Source: JBBQVS01 sp964250765
GTDB taxonomy: Bacteria; Chloroflexota; Ktedonobacteria; Ktedonobacterales; Ktedonobacteraceae
Direction of reading: 5' to 3'
Assembly: GCA_964250765.1 (NCBI GenBank)
Contig: CAXUHF010000004.1
Location: 17,981 to 81,980, forward strand
DNA length: 64,000 nucleotides
Below are positions 25,704-33,783 of this stretch, piece by piece. The translations under genes were made by a program, and so were the position numbers. The notes beneath the pieces are model-generated. The model saw only the letters and a program-made list of their open reading frames with translations, made no database searches and was not told the DNA's origin. How positions within the stretch are numbered: the first letter of the stretch is position 1; every line of letters starts with the position of its first letter.

Positions 25704-26681
25704 TTATTCTATCGTGAGAATCAATTTCCCGAAATTCTTATTCGCCGCCATTGCCTTGTGTGCCTCACCAATTTCATGCATTGGGTAGACCTGCTCAACA
25801 ATAGGTTTTACGGTTCCGTTTGCGAACAATGGCAGTACTTGCGTAGAGAAGCGGCGAGTTACACTTAGTTTCTCTTCAAGCGTGCGAGTACGTAGAGTAC
25901 AACCACGTATCTGAATACGCTTGCCCATCATAAGACCAAGATTGACGTTTGCCTGTGTACCTCCTAGTGTCGCAAGAAATACCATACGTCCCCATGTCGT
26001 CAGCACATCCAGGTTTTGTTCCATGTATGCTGCTCCAATAAAATCGAGAACGACATGCACACCTTCGCCATGAGTACGACTTTTTATCTCACTCGCAAAA
26101 TTCTTGTCGGAGAGACCCACATCGAGTCCAAGCGGTTTAGCACGTTCAAGTTTATCGGGTGTACGTGATGTACCAAAAGTGGTTGCACTCACAGCGTGCG
26201 CGAGTTGAATAGCCGCTGTACCTACGCCACTACCAGCCGCATGAATCAACACACGTTCGCCCATCTGTAAGTTCGCTTGTGTGAAAAGGGCATCGTGCGC
26301 GGTCATAAATACCTCTGGCACAGCCGCCGCCTGCACAAAGTCGAGGTTGTCTGGAATAGCGACAAGCAAGCCTTCATGAACAAGAATATACTCGGCTTGA
26401 GCACCACCACCCACAATACCCATAACACGCTGCCCTTTTTGATACATGCGTACCAGAGGGCCAACCGCGTCAATCTCACCTGCGAACTCCATTCCTGGAA
26501 TGTCGGCAGGCGATCCTGCAGGGGCTGGATACATGCCCATACGCTGCGAAAGGTCGGCGCGATTGAGTCCCGCCGCTCGTACACGCACACGAACCTGATC
26601 GCCAATTGGCTCCGGCGTCTCGACGTTCTGTACCTCTAACACCTCTGGTCCCCCAGGTTGAGTGATGACTACTGCATGCAT
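25704..26681 (-). CDS. NAD(P)H:quinone oxidoreductase, PIG3-like MDR family
   Basis: A 325-aa medium-chain dehydrogenase/reductase without the zinc-binding residues. Visible are the GroES-like start (GPEVLEVQNVETPEP), AAGLNRADLSQRMGMYP, the cofactor fold HAAGSGVGTAAIQLA and the PIG3-type NLGLMMGKRIQIRGCTLR. These enzymes reduce quinones with NADPH. AAGGAG lies about 9 bases upstream of ATG. It probably shares a transcript with the aldo/keto reductase. Confidence 0.9.
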   Translation of the reverse strand: MHAVVITQPGGPEVLEVQNVETPEPIGDQVRVRVRAAGLNRADLSQRMGMYPAPAGSPADIPGMEFAGEIDAVGPLVRMYQKGQRVMGIVGGGAQAEYILVHEGLLVAIPDNLDFVQAAAVPEVFMTAHDALFTQANLQMGERVLIHAAGSGVGTAAIQLAHAVSATTFGTSRTPDKLERAKPLGLDVGLSDKNFASEIKSRTHGEGVHVVLDFIGAAYMEQNLDVLTTWGRMVFLATLGGTQANVNLGLMMGKRIQIRGCTLRTRTLEEKLSVTRRFSTQVLPLFANGTVKPIVEQVYPMHEIGEAHKAMAANKNFGKLILTIE

Positions 26682-26730
26682 TGCTGCAACTCCTTCGTGT
26701 TATAAAAAAATACGTTGTCCTTAGTGTACG

Positions 26731-26874
26731 ATACAAACGGAGAAAACGAAGCAGGCAACGCACATGTGCGCGTTGCCTGCGTAGNNNNNNNNNNTTTGTC
26801 ACTATAACAACCCTCAAAACCCCCGCCGCCCCCGCTTGGGCGGGTGCTGCCTGCTTCGTTTTCTCCGTTTGTAT
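26731..26874. repeat. Long inverted repeat with nested palindrome and assembly gap
   Basis: Outer arms of 27 bases, ATACAAACGGAGAAAACGAA then GCAGGCA, are exact complements. Next to the left arm, GCAACGCACA and TGTGCGCGTTGC form a nested palindrome. Ten Ns (26785-26794) and GC-rich sequence fill the middle. It lies behind yceI and ahead of the quinone reductase, so it may terminate yceI. Confidence 0.75.
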
Positions 26875-26890
26875 ATGAGTAGAGATTGTA

Positions 26891-27433
26891 TTAGTTAGCT
26901 GGGGCTGATGCTGGCTGGTTGACAGCTGAAAGATCAATCTCAATGTTGACTTCTTTGCTGACCAGAACACCGCCAGCTTCTAGGGCTGCGTTATAGGAAA
27001 GTCCCCAATCTTCACGATTGATCTTGCCCTTGACACTGATACCAGCACGCTGCATACCGTAAGCATCTTTTCCTTGACCAGCGTAATCGGCATCAAATAC
27101 GACTTGTTTCGTCACACCATGCATAGTTAGGTCGCCAGTCACTTTATAATTGCTACCACCTACATGCTCAACTTTGCTGCTCTTAAACGTGATTATCGGG
27201 TATTGCGCAACATCAAAGAAGTCAGCGGATTGCAGGTGTCCGTCGCGTCTCTGCTCGCGTGTGTTGATGCTGCTAGCATCAGCCTGAGCATCAACCCAGG
27301 AATTGGCAGGATTCTGGTCGTCGATGTGTAGGTGTCCACTAATAACGTTGAAGTGTCCTCGTACTGTAGTAATCATCGCATGTCTTACTGAAAACATCAC
27401 TTGTGAATGTACTGGATCAATTTCCCAAGCCAT
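26891..27433 (-). CDS. YceI family protein
   Basis: A 180-aa protein of the YceI lipocalin-like fold, started at ATG 27433 (MAWEIDPVHSQ) because GAGAGG lies about 8 bases upstream. Family marks are VHSQVMFSVRHAMI, VRGHFNVISG, FKSSKVEHVGG.NYKVTGDLTMHGVTK and the end GVLVSKEVNIEIDL. Such proteins bind isoprenoid-type lipids, and many are exported; no signal peptide is seen here, so it is probably cytoplasmic. It is transcribed divergently from murF across a shared control region at 27513-27581. Confidence 0.92.
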   Translation of the reverse strand: MAWEIDPVHSQVMFSVRHAMITTVRGHFNVISGHLHIDDQNPANSWVDAQADASSINTREQRRDGHLQSADFFDVAQYPIITFKSSKVEHVGGSNYKVTGDLTMHGVTKQVVFDADYAGQGKDAYGMQRAGISVKGKINREDWGLSYNAALEAGGVLVSKEVNIEIDLSAVNQPASAPAN

Positions 27434-27512
27434 AAAAATATCCTCTCTGTAACTAACGTCTTTGTTCGTGGTTAGCTGCCCTACAAATCTAGCAGTCTCA
27501 CTAACCACGACA

Positions 27513-27581
27513 AGTGTAACATATGTCACTTTCTTTTGTCAAGTTACTAACGTAAAGTTAGTTTTGTGAGCGTGATATAAT
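27513..27581. promoter_or_regulatory. Divergent yceI/murF promoters with a shared operator-like inverted repeat
   Basis: For yceI (minus): TTGACA at 27542-27537 and TACACT at 27518-27513, spacing 18. For murF (plus): an extended -10, TGATATAAT, at 27573-27581. Between them ACTAAC, five bases, GTTAGT (27546-27562) is a perfect inverted repeat that would overlap both -35 regions. Further ACTAAC/GTTAG half-sites occur nearer yceI (about 27450-27505). Confidence 0.6.
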
Positions 27582-27620
27582 TCTCTTGCGAATTATTAGG
27601 AGAGATAGAGGATACATTAC

Positions 27621-29045
27621 ATGTTCACTCTTAACGATATCTTACAAGGCAATGGTGATGCCGTTCATATACATAGTACACCTTCGCCAAATCCTGATCT
27701 TGTTTTTCGTTCGGCGCATCATGATAGTCGCCAGATTGAGTCAGGCGACCTTTTTATTGCCATCAAAGGCGAACACGTCGATGGACACAACTTCATTTCC
27801 ACAGTCGCCAAAGCAGGTGCGTTGGGCGCACTATGTACCGCACCAGCCGAAGATGTACCAGCAGATTTTCTGCAAATCGTCGTACCTGATGTTGTGAAGG
27901 CGTTGCAGGCAACCGCACGGATACGTACACAACGTCAGCAGAACACAGTACTGATCGGTATTACTGGTAGCAATGGCAAGACCAGTACGAAAGAGGCAGT
28001 GGCAGCCGTGTTGAGTCGTAAGGCACCAACACTGAAGACACAGGCATCGTACAATAACGAGATTGGCTATCCACTCACGCTCTTACGGCTTGAACCTCAG
28101 CATCGCTATGCCGTGCTTGAAATGGGGGCGCAATGGGTCGGCGAATTGGCATGGTTGTCCAGCACAATTGCTAGCCCCAATTGGTCGATTATCACCAATG
28201 TTGGTGCCTCACACCTGGAATTTTTTGGTTCACAGGAGCGCGTTGTTATCGCAAAAACCGAATTGGTGCAGGCACTTGCTCCCGATGGTATCGCTATCCT
28301 CAACTACGATGACCCGAACGTCCAGGCCATGAGTGCCAGCACACAAGCGCGTATCCTCTTCTATGGTCAAGGCGAAGGGTCGGAGGTGCGTGCGACATAT
28401 ATAGATGGCGACGCCCTTTTTGGACGCAGTTTCATGCTCGTCTATCAGAATCAGCAGCGTGTCGTTCAACTGCATTTTCCAGGTGAGCATGGCATCGCTA
28501 TCGCATTGGCTGCTGCTGCTGCGGGTTGCGCGGCAGACATGCCTCTCGACGAAATCGCGCTTGCATTAGAGGCATTGCCTGCCGCAAAGGGACGTGGGGA
28601 GATTAAAGCGGGACCTAATGGGAGCGTTATCATCGACGATACCTACAACGCTAACCGTCAATCTATCGCCGCCATCACGGAAGCCATGCACACCACAAAA
28701 CGCTTTCCGCAGGGCAAACGCTGGGCCGTCCTCGGCGATATCTTTGAACTAGGTCCTTATGCAAAAGACGAGCATACACTGAGTGGAGTCGCGCTTGTTG
28801 GCAACATCGACTGTCTTGTTGCGCTTGGCGACAAAGCACGTTACTATGTCGAAGGAGCAATCGAGGCAGGTATGCCACAAGAACACACCTATTTCTTTAG
28901 TGCTGATGTTGAGAATGGACCAGAGCTAGAAGCGGCGAAACGCGCTGTTGCCGATCTGCTCAAACACGAGGTACAAGCTGGTGATCTCGTCCTGCTCAAA
29001 GGCTCCCGTGGCATGCGTATCGAAACATTGCTTACACTTCTGTAA
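27621..29045 (+). CDS. murF: UDP-N-acetylmuramoyl-tripeptide--D-alanyl-D-alanine ligase
   Basis: A 474-aa cytoplasmic Mur ligase that adds D-Ala-D-Ala to the UDP-MurNAc-tripeptide using ATP. The N-terminal MurF substrate domain (DSRQIESGDLFIAIKGEHVDGHNF) is followed by the P-loop GITGSNGKTSTKE near residue 115, NVGASHLEFFGS, and the C-terminal DDTYNANRQS that marks MurF. Length fits the family. It precedes ddl, which makes the D-Ala-D-Ala it uses, with only a palindrome in between. Confidence 0.94.
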   Translation: MFTLNDILQGNGDAVHIHSTPSPNPDLVFRSAHHDSRQIESGDLFIAIKGEHVDGHNFISTVAKAGALGALCTAPAEDVPADFLQIVVPDVVKALQATARIRTQRQQNTVLIGITGSNGKTSTKEAVAAVLSRKAPTLKTQASYNNEIGYPLTLLRLEPQHRYAVLEMGAQWVGELAWLSSTIASPNWSIITNVGASHLEFFGSQERVVIAKTELVQALAPDGIAILNYDDPNVQAMSASTQARILFYGQGEGSEVRATYIDGDALFGRSFMLVYQNQQRVVQLHFPGEHGIAIALAAAAAGCAADMPLDEIALALEALPAAKGRGEIKAGPNGSVIIDDTYNANRQSIAAITEAMHTTKRFPQGKRWAVLGDIFELGPYAKDEHTLSGVALVGNIDCLVALGDKARYYVEGAIEAGMPQEHTYFFSADVENGPELEAAKRAVADLLKHEVQAGDLVLLKGSRGMRIETLLTLL

Positions 29046-29052
29046 TACAACA

Positions 29053-29182
29053 TTAATGTCGTAGGGACCACGTTGACGGCGTCCGAGGCGCAATTCATTG
29101 CGTGAAATTGTTGTTCTGCTTTCATTATAATCATGAGCGATAAATCGCCCTGGACTCCGTCAACGTGGTCCCTACGACATTA
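29053..29182. repeat. TGTAGGG-type palindromic element, group B
   Basis: The arms TTAATGTCGTAGGGACCACG followed by TTGACGG match the right side (CCGTCAA then CGTGGTCCCTACGACATTAA) exactly. The terminal GTAGGGACC motif is shared with the element ahead of tuf, while the inner arm differs from group A. It lies between murF and ddl. Confidence 0.85.
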
Positions 29183-29212
29183 ATTAAACAATATAAGAAA
29201 AGGACAAAACAT

Positions 29213-30322
29213 ATGGCAGAGAAAAAAATACGCGTGGGCCTCGTCTTCGGAGGACGTTCGGGCGAACATGAGGTTTCATTGGCCTCAGCACGATCGGTCA
29301 TGGCAAACCTTGATAGCAATAGATATGAGGTTGTGCCCATTGGTATCACCAAAAATGGCACATGGTTAGTAGGTGATGAGCCAACACATGCGCTCGTACA
29401 AGGTATGCAGACGACAGCTGAGCACACAACTGCAGTCACACTCACTGGCGATCCTACTGTTCGTCGGCTTATCCCGTTACAGGGCAATGAGCCACTACGC
29501 GGAAACGGTGCGTTGGACGTGATCTTTCCAGTCCTGCACGGCACCTATGGTGAAGATGGTACGCTACAAGGCTTGCTCGAAATGGCAAACGTGCCATACG
29601 TGGGTTGTGGTGTCTTGGGAGCCGCGCTGGGTATGGACAAGGAAAAGATGAAAATGGTCTTTTCCTCCGTTGGTCTACCCAATGTAGAGTACTTTGTCTG
29701 TCGGCGCAACGAATGGGAGCGTTCACCCGAAACCGTGATGAATGTGGTAGAGCAAACATTTGACTATCCCTGTTTCATCAAGCCCGTTAATCTAGGATCA
29801 AGCGTTGGTATTAACAAAGCTCATGACCGTGCTGAATTGGAACACGCAATAGAGGTCGCGGCAGCCTATGATCGTAAAATTATCATAGAGCGCGGGATTG
29901 ATTGCCGTGAGTTAGAGTGCGCTGTGTTGGGCAACGACGAGCCGATTGTATCGGTTGTTGGCGAGGTCATTGCGAGTGGTGAATTTTATGACTACAACGC
30001 TAAATACATTGATGGCAAATCACAGGTCATTATTCCTGCCGACCTGCCACAAGCCATCACGGAAGAGATACGCCGACAAGCGGTAAAAGCGTTCCTGGCT
30101 CTGGACCTGAGCGGACTCGCGCGCGTTGACTTTTTCCTGGAGCGTGAGACGAACAAGGTCTACATCAACGAAGTCAACACTCTTCCAGGCTTCACTGAGA
30201 TTAGCATGTATCCCAAATTGTGGGCCGCAAGCGGTCTACCATACGCACAACTTCTCGATAGACTCATCGAATTAGCCATAGAACGTCATACCGACCGACA
30301 GCGCAACAAAACGAGCCTATAG
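29213..30322 (+). CDS. ddl: D-alanine--D-alanine ligase
   Basis: A 369-aa ATP-grasp enzyme that makes D-Ala-D-Ala for cell-wall synthesis. Motifs: GGRSGEHEVSLASA at the start, HGTYGEDGTLQGLLE, KPVNLGSSVGI, ARVDFFLE and the C-terminal NEVNTLPGFTEISMYPKLW. ATG 29213 is supported by AAAAGGA 8 bases upstream; the open frame extends 16 codons further but that part lies partly in the palindrome arm. The residues seen (EISMYPKLW) fit D-Ala rather than D-Lac specificity. Confidence 0.94.
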   Translation: MAEKKIRVGLVFGGRSGEHEVSLASARSVMANLDSNRYEVVPIGITKNGTWLVGDEPTHALVQGMQTTAEHTTAVTLTGDPTVRRLIPLQGNEPLRGNGALDVIFPVLHGTYGEDGTLQGLLEMANVPYVGCGVLGAALGMDKEKMKMVFSSVGLPNVEYFVCRRNEWERSPETVMNVVEQTFDYPCFIKPVNLGSSVGINKAHDRAELEHAIEVAAAYDRKIIIERGIDCRELECAVLGNDEPIVSVVGEVIASGEFYDYNAKYIDGKSQVIIPADLPQAITEEIRRQAVKAFLALDLSGLARVDFFLERETNKVYINEVNTLPGFTEISMYPKLWAASGLPYAQLLDRLIELAIERHTDRQRNKTSL

Positions 30323-30331
30323 AGAGGAGCC

Positions 30332-30420
30332 AGGGCACCCGCAAGGGGATGCCCCTCCCATATAACGCGTCTCTACAGGCACCTTCGTCTATGGGAGGGG
30401 CATCCCCTTGCGGGTGCCCT
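30332..30420. repeat. GGGCACC-type palindromic element behind ddl
   Basis: Perfect 31-base arms, AGGGCACCCGCAAGGGGATG then CCCCTCCCATA, with a 27-base loop. It may terminate ddl. The arm also occurs, degraded, in the element at 5197-5405. Confidence 0.85.
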
Positions 30421-30469
30421 TGCCCTAGCCGAATATGTGTTGGCAGAGTAATAGTAAGGAAAACACGCA

Positions 30470-31348
30470 ATGGCAAAATCAAATAAACAAAATACATCGG
30501 TGCCTCAACGCCGTGCTCCTCAAAACAAGACGCGCAAAGTGGTACGCAGAGCAAATCGGAGGAGTTTATGGCTGTGGATAGGTGTGACACTTGGCTCCAT
30601 TGCCTTGATCGTGGGTGTATTGCTCTACGTCTATTTCACGAACAATACTAGTGATGTCGTTGCATCTGACCCTGCTGTCTTTAATGCAATCACTCATGTT
30701 GACTCTGCACTTCTGGAACAAGTGGGTACAGGAAATGCACAAAGTACTCTACAAGCTCTCAAGAGTGGCACATCTGCATTGACAGGATCAACAGGCAAGC
30801 CAGAGTTTTTCTATGTCGGCGGTGAGTATTGCCCTTATTGTGCTGCGCAGCGATGGGCTATCGTTGTCGCGCTCAGCCGCTTCGGCACATTCGGTTCTCT
30901 TCAACAAACGCATTCGTCGGAGCAGAACTTAGCAACACTGACATTTCGAGGTGGTACCTATACAAGTCAGTATGTTGATTTTGTTGCGAAAGAGATTGAA
31001 GATAATAAAGGCAATACACTTGATACGCTTACGAGTAGCGAGCAGCAAAACTTCAATACATATGACTCGTCACCTTATATGCAAAGCTCAGGGGCTATTC
31101 CCTTTATAAATGTTGCCAACAGGTATGTTTCTTCCGGCTCATACTATCTACCCGATACCTTAGCAAACCTCTCGTGGCAGGATATAGCAACGCAAATGAA
31201 GCAGACCAATACCAATGTATCGAAGGGCATTCTCGGTTCAGCGAATTACCTGACGGCGGCGGTATGTGCGTCAACACAGAACAAACCGGACTCGGTATGT
31301 AACGCGGCGTACATGCAACAAATCGAGAAAACGCTGACGAGTTCATAA
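30470..31348 (+). CDS. DUF929-type membrane-anchored thioredoxin-like protein
   Basis: A 292-aa protein. A basic N-terminus (residues 1-32) leads into one membrane helix (about 33-55); the rest should lie outside. The motif YVGGEYCPYCAAQRWAIVVALSRFG near residue 120 carries CPYC, as in DUF929 proteins, a thioredoxin-like family of Actinobacteria, Chloroflexota and archaea. A second Cys pair (VCAS and VCNAA) lies near the C-terminus. A disulfide or redox role is likely, the partner unknown. The membrane protein gene follows 22 bases behind. Confidence 0.8.
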   Translation: MAKSNKQNTSVPQRRAPQNKTRKVVRRANRRSLWLWIGVTLGSIALIVGVLLYVYFTNNTSDVVASDPAVFNAITHVDSALLEQVGTGNAQSTLQALKSGTSALTGSTGKPEFFYVGGEYCPYCAAQRWAIVVALSRFGTFGSLQQTHSSEQNLATLTFRGGTYTSQYVDFVAKEIEDNKGNTLDTLTSSEQQNFNTYDSSPYMQSSGAIPFINVANRYVSSGSYYLPDTLANLSWQDIATQMKQTNTNVSKGILGSANYLTAAVCASTQNKPDSVCNAAYMQQIEKTLTSS

Positions 31349-31370
31349 GTGTCACCGTTTGGAGTGTTCT

Positions 31371-31814
31371 ATGACGTATTGGCCTCTGCTTATCTGCTTG
31401 ATTGCCACCTTTTACTTTGTCGGTCTCATCTGGACCATTCAGATGTTGAGCTATCCTTTGTTTCAGATGGTAGGACGCGAAAGCTTCGCAGCCTATCACG
31501 CGGCACACTCACATCGCATTACACTCATACTAGGTCTACCACTTCTACTAGTCTTCGTAAGTTCGTTATTCATGCTGTGGATACGGCCTACAAACATACC
31601 CTTATGGGCTGTGTTGCTTAATGGTGTCTTAGGTGGAGGTGTGTGGCTCATGACCGCGTTCATTCATGTACCACTACATAGTAAGCTTGGGCAAAACTAT
31701 TCAACCCATACCATGCAAGCCCTTGTATCCACCAACTGGCTACGTACTGTAGTATGGACTGCACAAGGCATACTGCTCCTGTGGATGATGGGCGTAGCGT
31801 TGCACATAGTGTGA
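31371..31814 (+). CDS. Four-helix membrane protein of unknown function
   Basis: A 147-aa protein with four hydrophobic helices and histidines near helix ends (AAYHAAHSHRI, FIHVPLHSKLG, ALHIV). GGAG lies 6 bases before ATG 31371; a TTG four codons upstream is the alternative. It is 22 bases behind the DUF929-type gene and probably co-transcribed. Such histidines could bind metal or heme, but I do not recognise the family with certainty. Confidence 0.7.
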   Translation: MTYWPLLICLIATFYFVGLIWTIQMLSYPLFQMVGRESFAAYHAAHSHRITLILGLPLLLVFVSSLFMLWIRPTNIPLWAVLLNGVLGGGVWLMTAFIHVPLHSKLGQNYSTHTMQALVSTNWLRTVVWTAQGILLLWMMGVALHIV

Positions 31815-31839
31815 TGTATACATGAGATGAAGAGGCATC

Positions 31840-32775
31840 TCATGATAGTGGGTATATAGCCATCTGAGAGAATTGTGCCTGTGCCCCTGGTTTCGCTTCG
31901 GGCAGATTCGAGACAAAGAGAGCAATCGAGCCACTAGTATAGCTAGTATCTGTCACGGTTTGCAGGAGATAATTGTTGACGACAAAGAACAACTTGGAGC
32001 CGCGCGCTATAATCATGATATGGTTAAGTCTGCCCCTTTTAGCAATTGCCGGGCTTAACAGGAAACCGACAAGTCTGGTATCGACCGTTTTACCACCCGC
32101 ATCAGTACTGCCCTTAAAAATAGCATATGAGCCATCGCCGTAAAGTTCAAAGCGGTAATATGTTGCTAACTCGTTACCTTGACTTGCCGCACCTCGAATA
32201 TAGACACCATAGCCATTATTCTGATCACCTTTAGCAAGTGTTGCATCTGTTACAAGTTCAAAATTAGTAAAGGTTCTTGTACCAGGGACTGGCTCCCATA
32301 ATAGACTCTGCTTGTCGTTCTCCAATGCAAGAACACCAGCTCCAACGGCGACTGAATAACTACCTGTAACACTTTGTCGGTTCCAACCTGAGCTATCGTC
32401 AACGAATTTGTCCATAAATAGAGGATTACCCTTTGGCGATGGATATATCTCTTTAGGCAGGTTGAGTGCTTGCCGAGGAGGTGTTGTGAGTGATGACAGA
32501 GAGACTCCTGAGGCTCGTATACCTGCATACGTGAAAATAATGATGACGAGGAGCGTAACAATAAAATAGGTTAATGATGAACGCTTATTTGGACTTTGTA
32601 CCTGTTGTTTGCCCGTTCGGGGTGAAACTGCAGTTTTCACGCTTGTGTCTGAAAGACTCGATGTTGCGGGAGTCAAGCGAAAACCACAATTATAACACGC
32701 CGTTTCGTTTAGAGGTAGCGCGACATTACAACGCGGGCAGGTTAAAGAAGTTCGCACCTGATACGGCGAAGACAT
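31840..32775 (-). CDS. Zinc-ribbon membrane protein with C-terminal lectin-like (LamG/DUF1080-type) domain
   Basis: A 311-aa protein. An N-terminal zinc ribbon (CPRCNVALPLNETACYNCG, about residues 12-30) is in the cytoplasm, then a linker, one membrane helix (TYFIVTLLVIIIFTYAGI near residue 65) and an about 220-residue outer domain of beta pattern (FMDKFVDDSSGWNRQ, YRFELYGDGSYAIFKG, GSIALFVSN) as in concanavalin-like sheets. ATG 32775 has GGAGG 7 bases upstream. The function is unknown; the layout suggests a sugar or wall sensor. Confidence 0.7.
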   Translation of the reverse strand: MSSPYQVRTSLTCPRCNVALPLNETACYNCGFRLTPATSSLSDTSVKTAVSPRTGKQQVQSPNKRSSLTYFIVTLLVIIIFTYAGIRASGVSLSSLTTPPRQALNLPKEIYPSPKGNPLFMDKFVDDSSGWNRQSVTGSYSVAVGAGVLALENDKQSLLWEPVPGTRTFTNFELVTDATLAKGDQNNGYGVYIRGAASQGNELATYYRFELYGDGSYAIFKGSTDAGGKTVDTRLVGFLLSPAIAKRGRLNHIMIIARGSKLFFVVNNYLLQTVTDTSYTSGSIALFVSNLPEAKPGAQAQFSQMAIYPLS

Positions 32776-32917
32776 AAGAAACCTCCAAATGACAAACAAC
32801 GATACACTTCAATATAATCGTAGTAATCGTAGTCCTTTCCTCCGTAAATGTCCACGAAATACACAAGAAATAGTATATTTGGGGGGTGATAGTATGTCAA
32901 GAGATGTGTAAAATCGG

Positions 32918-33100
32918 TTAATATGGTTGAGCTTGAGATGCTGATGGCATCGTCAATTTGTTAAACTTCAAACACAGAATGACCGCATAGAAAAGCAGGA
33001 CACAACTCCCTTCATTGCGCAAAGCTGCTGCCATCTTATGCGAACGACGTTTGACTTCCCCAAAGAGTCGCTCAACATTATGATAGAACTCGTCTAAGAA
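32918..33100 (-). pseudogene. Transposase C-terminal remnant
   Basis: The minus frame reads EFYHNVERLFGEVKRRSHKM, then AAALRNEGSCVLLFYAVILC, ending in a stop at 32918. The pattern of a basic helix after ER..G.VKRR, then a short hydrophobic end, is typical for DDE transposase 3' ends. No start and no catalytic core are present. Confidence 0.5.
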
Positions 33101-33148
33101 TCCGGTTCATCCGCAACTTTTGTCCCTTTGCACGAAAGCTGCGGAAGA

Positions 33149-33304
33149 AAGGTCAGTACGTATACTATTCTCTCAATTTTGACTAACGGTGGCGACTACG
33201 TCGTCAAAAATAAGCCCACCGAAGTAAAGCCTTTTACAAATGATCGTGAAAGAAAGCTGCGGTTGTGGCAGGCTACAAACGAACTCATTGAGGCCGCAAA
33301 ATAA
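33149..33304 (+). pseudogene. Short-chain dehydrogenase C-terminal remnant
   Basis: The plus frame reads TNGGDYVVKNKPTEVKPFTN, then DRERKLRLWQATNELIEAAK and a stop. This resembles the last 40-50 residues of retinol-dehydrogenase-like SDRs (GKYFVKKKP...LWEVSEELT). No upstream SDR sequence is found. Confidence 0.4.
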
Positions 33305-33667
33305 CACAGTACCATTTTTCGGGACTTCACATGGATCAAGACAAGAAAATTATACTCATACTTCCTCACTTTGTGTTAATCGGGAACATGAGCTAGTGTT
33401 ACTCACCGAGACCACCTGAAACAAAAAACTTTGCTTTTTTTGGCTGAACAATGGCACACCTTAGGGTTAGATGAAACTCCACTAGAGAAGACACGCGTTT
33501 CGCAATTTGAAGCTTTAGCCTTTGCCGTTTAAAAACTTCGCCAACAGGATCAAAGTGTGTATGAACCACCTTGTTCAGAAGCGAGATGAAATTTGGTACT
33601 CAAGTTTACCACTATCAGCTCTAAGAGCTGTTTATTTGAGTTGTGAGTAGATTGAAATTTATCACCC

Positions 33668-33720
33668 TTGACAAACTAGACAAAATGCTTTACTATATAG
33701 ACAGTTATTTTGTCTATATA
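33668..33720 (+). promoter_or_regulatory. Hydrolase promoter with MarR operator
   Basis: TTGACA (33668-33673), 17 bases, TACTAT (33691-33696) form a good promoter. The inverted repeat TATATAGACA, seven bases, TGTCTATATA (33694-33720) overlaps the -10. The core TATAGACA-N7-TGTCTATA recurs exactly ahead of the divergent-side marR gene. A further GACA half follows at 33721-33724. Confidence 0.8.
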
Positions 33721-33783
33721 GACAAACTATCGAGAAGAGTTAATCTCAACATCCCTCTATGCTTTACAGAGAAAGGAAGTATC

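Larger units (their letters stand above)
32776..33642. other. Gene-poor region with degraded remnants
   Basis: About 870 bases without an intact gene. It holds a transposase-like 3' end (32918-33100), an SDR-like 3' end (33149-33304) and further broken reading frames up to 33590. It marks the left edge of the accessory island. Confidence 0.6.

Noticed and set aside
2955..30420. CRISPR-like repeats
   Set aside because: The repeated units are palindromic pairs around variable loops, kilobases apart, with no regular spacers and no cas genes.
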